A program made the position numbers and the translations under genes. Under the pieces are notes generated by a model that worked only from the letters and a program-made list of their open reading frames with translations, searched no databases and was not told where the DNA came from. From positions 1 through 5,945 of the forward strand of contig JAGXAX010000099.1 in NCBI GenBank assembly GCA_018971405.1: a stretch of DNA of 5,945 bases. The letters are read 5' to 3'. Every line of letters begins with the position of its first letter. The first letter of the stretch is position 1. The stretch is from Alphaproteobacteria bacterium (GTDB lineage: Bacteria > Pseudomonadota > Alphaproteobacteria > Micavibrionales > UBA2020). Below, in pieces: positions 5,144 through 5,945 of the stretch.

Positions 5144-5945
5144 ATGGCCTCATCCCTTATCTTAAGCGTTCTGGAAGGCAGCATCGCGTTCGGCGAGAAG
5201 GTCATTTTCGAAGACCTCACCTTCCACATTCACGAGGGCGACAAGATCTGCCTCGTTGGCCGCAACGGCAGTGGCAAATCGACGCTGATGAACGTCATCA
5301 CCGGCGACAAGGAACTGGACACGGGCGAGCGCTGGCAGTTGCAGGGCGTCAAGGTCGGCTATCTCAGGCAGGAAATCACGCCGAAGCCGGAGCAAACCGT
5401 TTATGATTTCGTCTTCGAGCAGATCAAGGCCGAGGGCGAGGAAGCGCTGCACAAATACAAGGTGGAAATGGTCATCCAGCCGCTGGAGCTCGACCCCGCA
5501 GACCGCATGGACAGGCTCTCCGGCGGGCAATTGCGCCGCGCCTGCCTTGCCCGCGCGCTGGTCGAGGAACCGGACATCCTGCTGCTCGACGAACCGACCA
5601 ACCACCTTGATCTCGACGTCATCGAATGGCTGGAGCGTTATTTGAAGCAGTACCGTGGCGCGGTCGTCTGCGTCAGCCACGACAAGATGTTCCTCGCCAA
5701 CATTTCCGACAAGATTTTCTGGCTCGACCGCGGACGCCTGAAAACCTGCGCGCAGGGCTTCGCCCATTTCGACGAATGGTCGGGGCAACTGCTCGAACAG
5801 GAGGCGCGCGAACTCAAAAATCGCGAAAAGATCGTCGGGCAGGAAGTGGAATGGATGCAGCGCAGCCCCGGCGCGCGGCGCAAGCGCAACGTCCGCCGTC
5901 TCGAACTGGTGAAAGAGGCGCGCGCGAAGCTGAAAGCCGACAAAA
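5144..5945 (+). CDS. uup: ABC-F family ATPase, Uup type, N-terminal part (cut by right window edge)
   Basis: ABC-F proteins are soluble twin-ATPase proteins without membrane domains that act at the ribosomal E site or in related processes; E. coli Uup binds ribosomes and affects precise transposon excision. The visible 267 residues hold the first nucleotide-binding domain: Walker A GRNGSGKS at 39-46, a Q-loop Gln at 76, the signature LSGGQ at 125-129, Walker B ILLLDE at 145-150 leading into EPTNHLD at 150-156 (the ABC-F hallmark), and the switch His179 in VSHD. The first part of the charged inter-domain linker follows, with GARRKRNVRRLELVK near 243-257, which resembles the ARRTRNEGRVRAL segment of Uup and favours that subfamily over EttA or YheS. 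Only about 80 residues separate Walker A from the signature, so there is no long arm insertion. The second ATPase domain lies past the edge. The ATG starts one base after the cutA stop, so translational coupling is likely; GGAAA at 5130-5134 is a fair ribosome binding site. Confidence 0.9.
   Translation, partial: MASSLILSVLEGSIAFGEKVIFEDLTFHIHEGDKICLVGRNGSGKSTLMNVITGDKELDTGERWQLQGVKVGYLRQEITPKPEQTVYDFVFEQIKAEGEEALHKYKVEMVIQPLELDPADRMDRLSGGQLRRACLARALVEEPDILLLDEPTNHLDLDVIEWLERYLKQYRGAVVCVSHDKMFLANISDKIFWLDRGRLKTCAQGFAHFDEWSGQLLEQEARELKNREKIVGQEVEWMQRSPGARRKRNVRRLELVKEARAKLKADK

Noticed and set aside
5162..5788. Minus-strand open frame of 208 codons inside the ABC-F gene
   Set aside because: It is antisense to a clear ATPase domain and has no ribosome binding site or recognisable motif.

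Overview
The window looks like a chromosomal housekeeping segment of a GC-rich alphaproteobacterium, probably from a lineage without close, well-studied relatives. The N-terminus of ClpX ([20 protein letters not shown]), the SufE sequence and the plain Shine-Dalgarno starts all fit Alphaproteobacteria. I see no insertion sequence, integrase, phage gene, CRISPR array, tRNA or rRNA.

Left part (1-850). The minus strand carries the 5' portion of a 2-oxoglutarate/Fe(II) oxygenase gene that runs off the left edge, preceded by an AT-rich gap. Next comes a 62-residue hypothetical gene, also on the minus strand. It is divergent from hisS across a 137-base gap that holds a 14-base palindrome and two mutually exclusive hairpins just upstream of hisS.

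Middle (851-3433). hisS (histidyl-tRNA synthetase) is followed after 12 bases by an unrecognised secreted protein, whose mature N-terminus is a nearly identical 27-bp tandem repeat. That gene meets sufE (cysteine desulfurase partner, minus strand) tail to tail with a 20-base overlap. sufE and clpX diverge from a shared 164- to 182-base promoter region.

Right part (3434-5945). clpX (AAA+ unfoldase of ClpXP) has a long lysine/aspartate-rich tail. It is followed by cutA (CutA1 family), which has no visible ribosome binding site and a promoter placed so that transcription would start at or next to the ATG. One base after cutA starts an ABC-F ATPase of the Uup type, cut by the right edge. clpX has neither clpP nor lon beside it.

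The genes serve translation (HisRS, ABC-F), protein quality control (ClpX), Fe-S assembly (SufE) and metal-related stress (CutA). They do not form one pathway, and I found no convincing new multi-gene system. The most promising leads are the candidate leaderless cutA start, the possible hisS leader switch, the repeat-bearing secreted protein and the 62-residue orphan.
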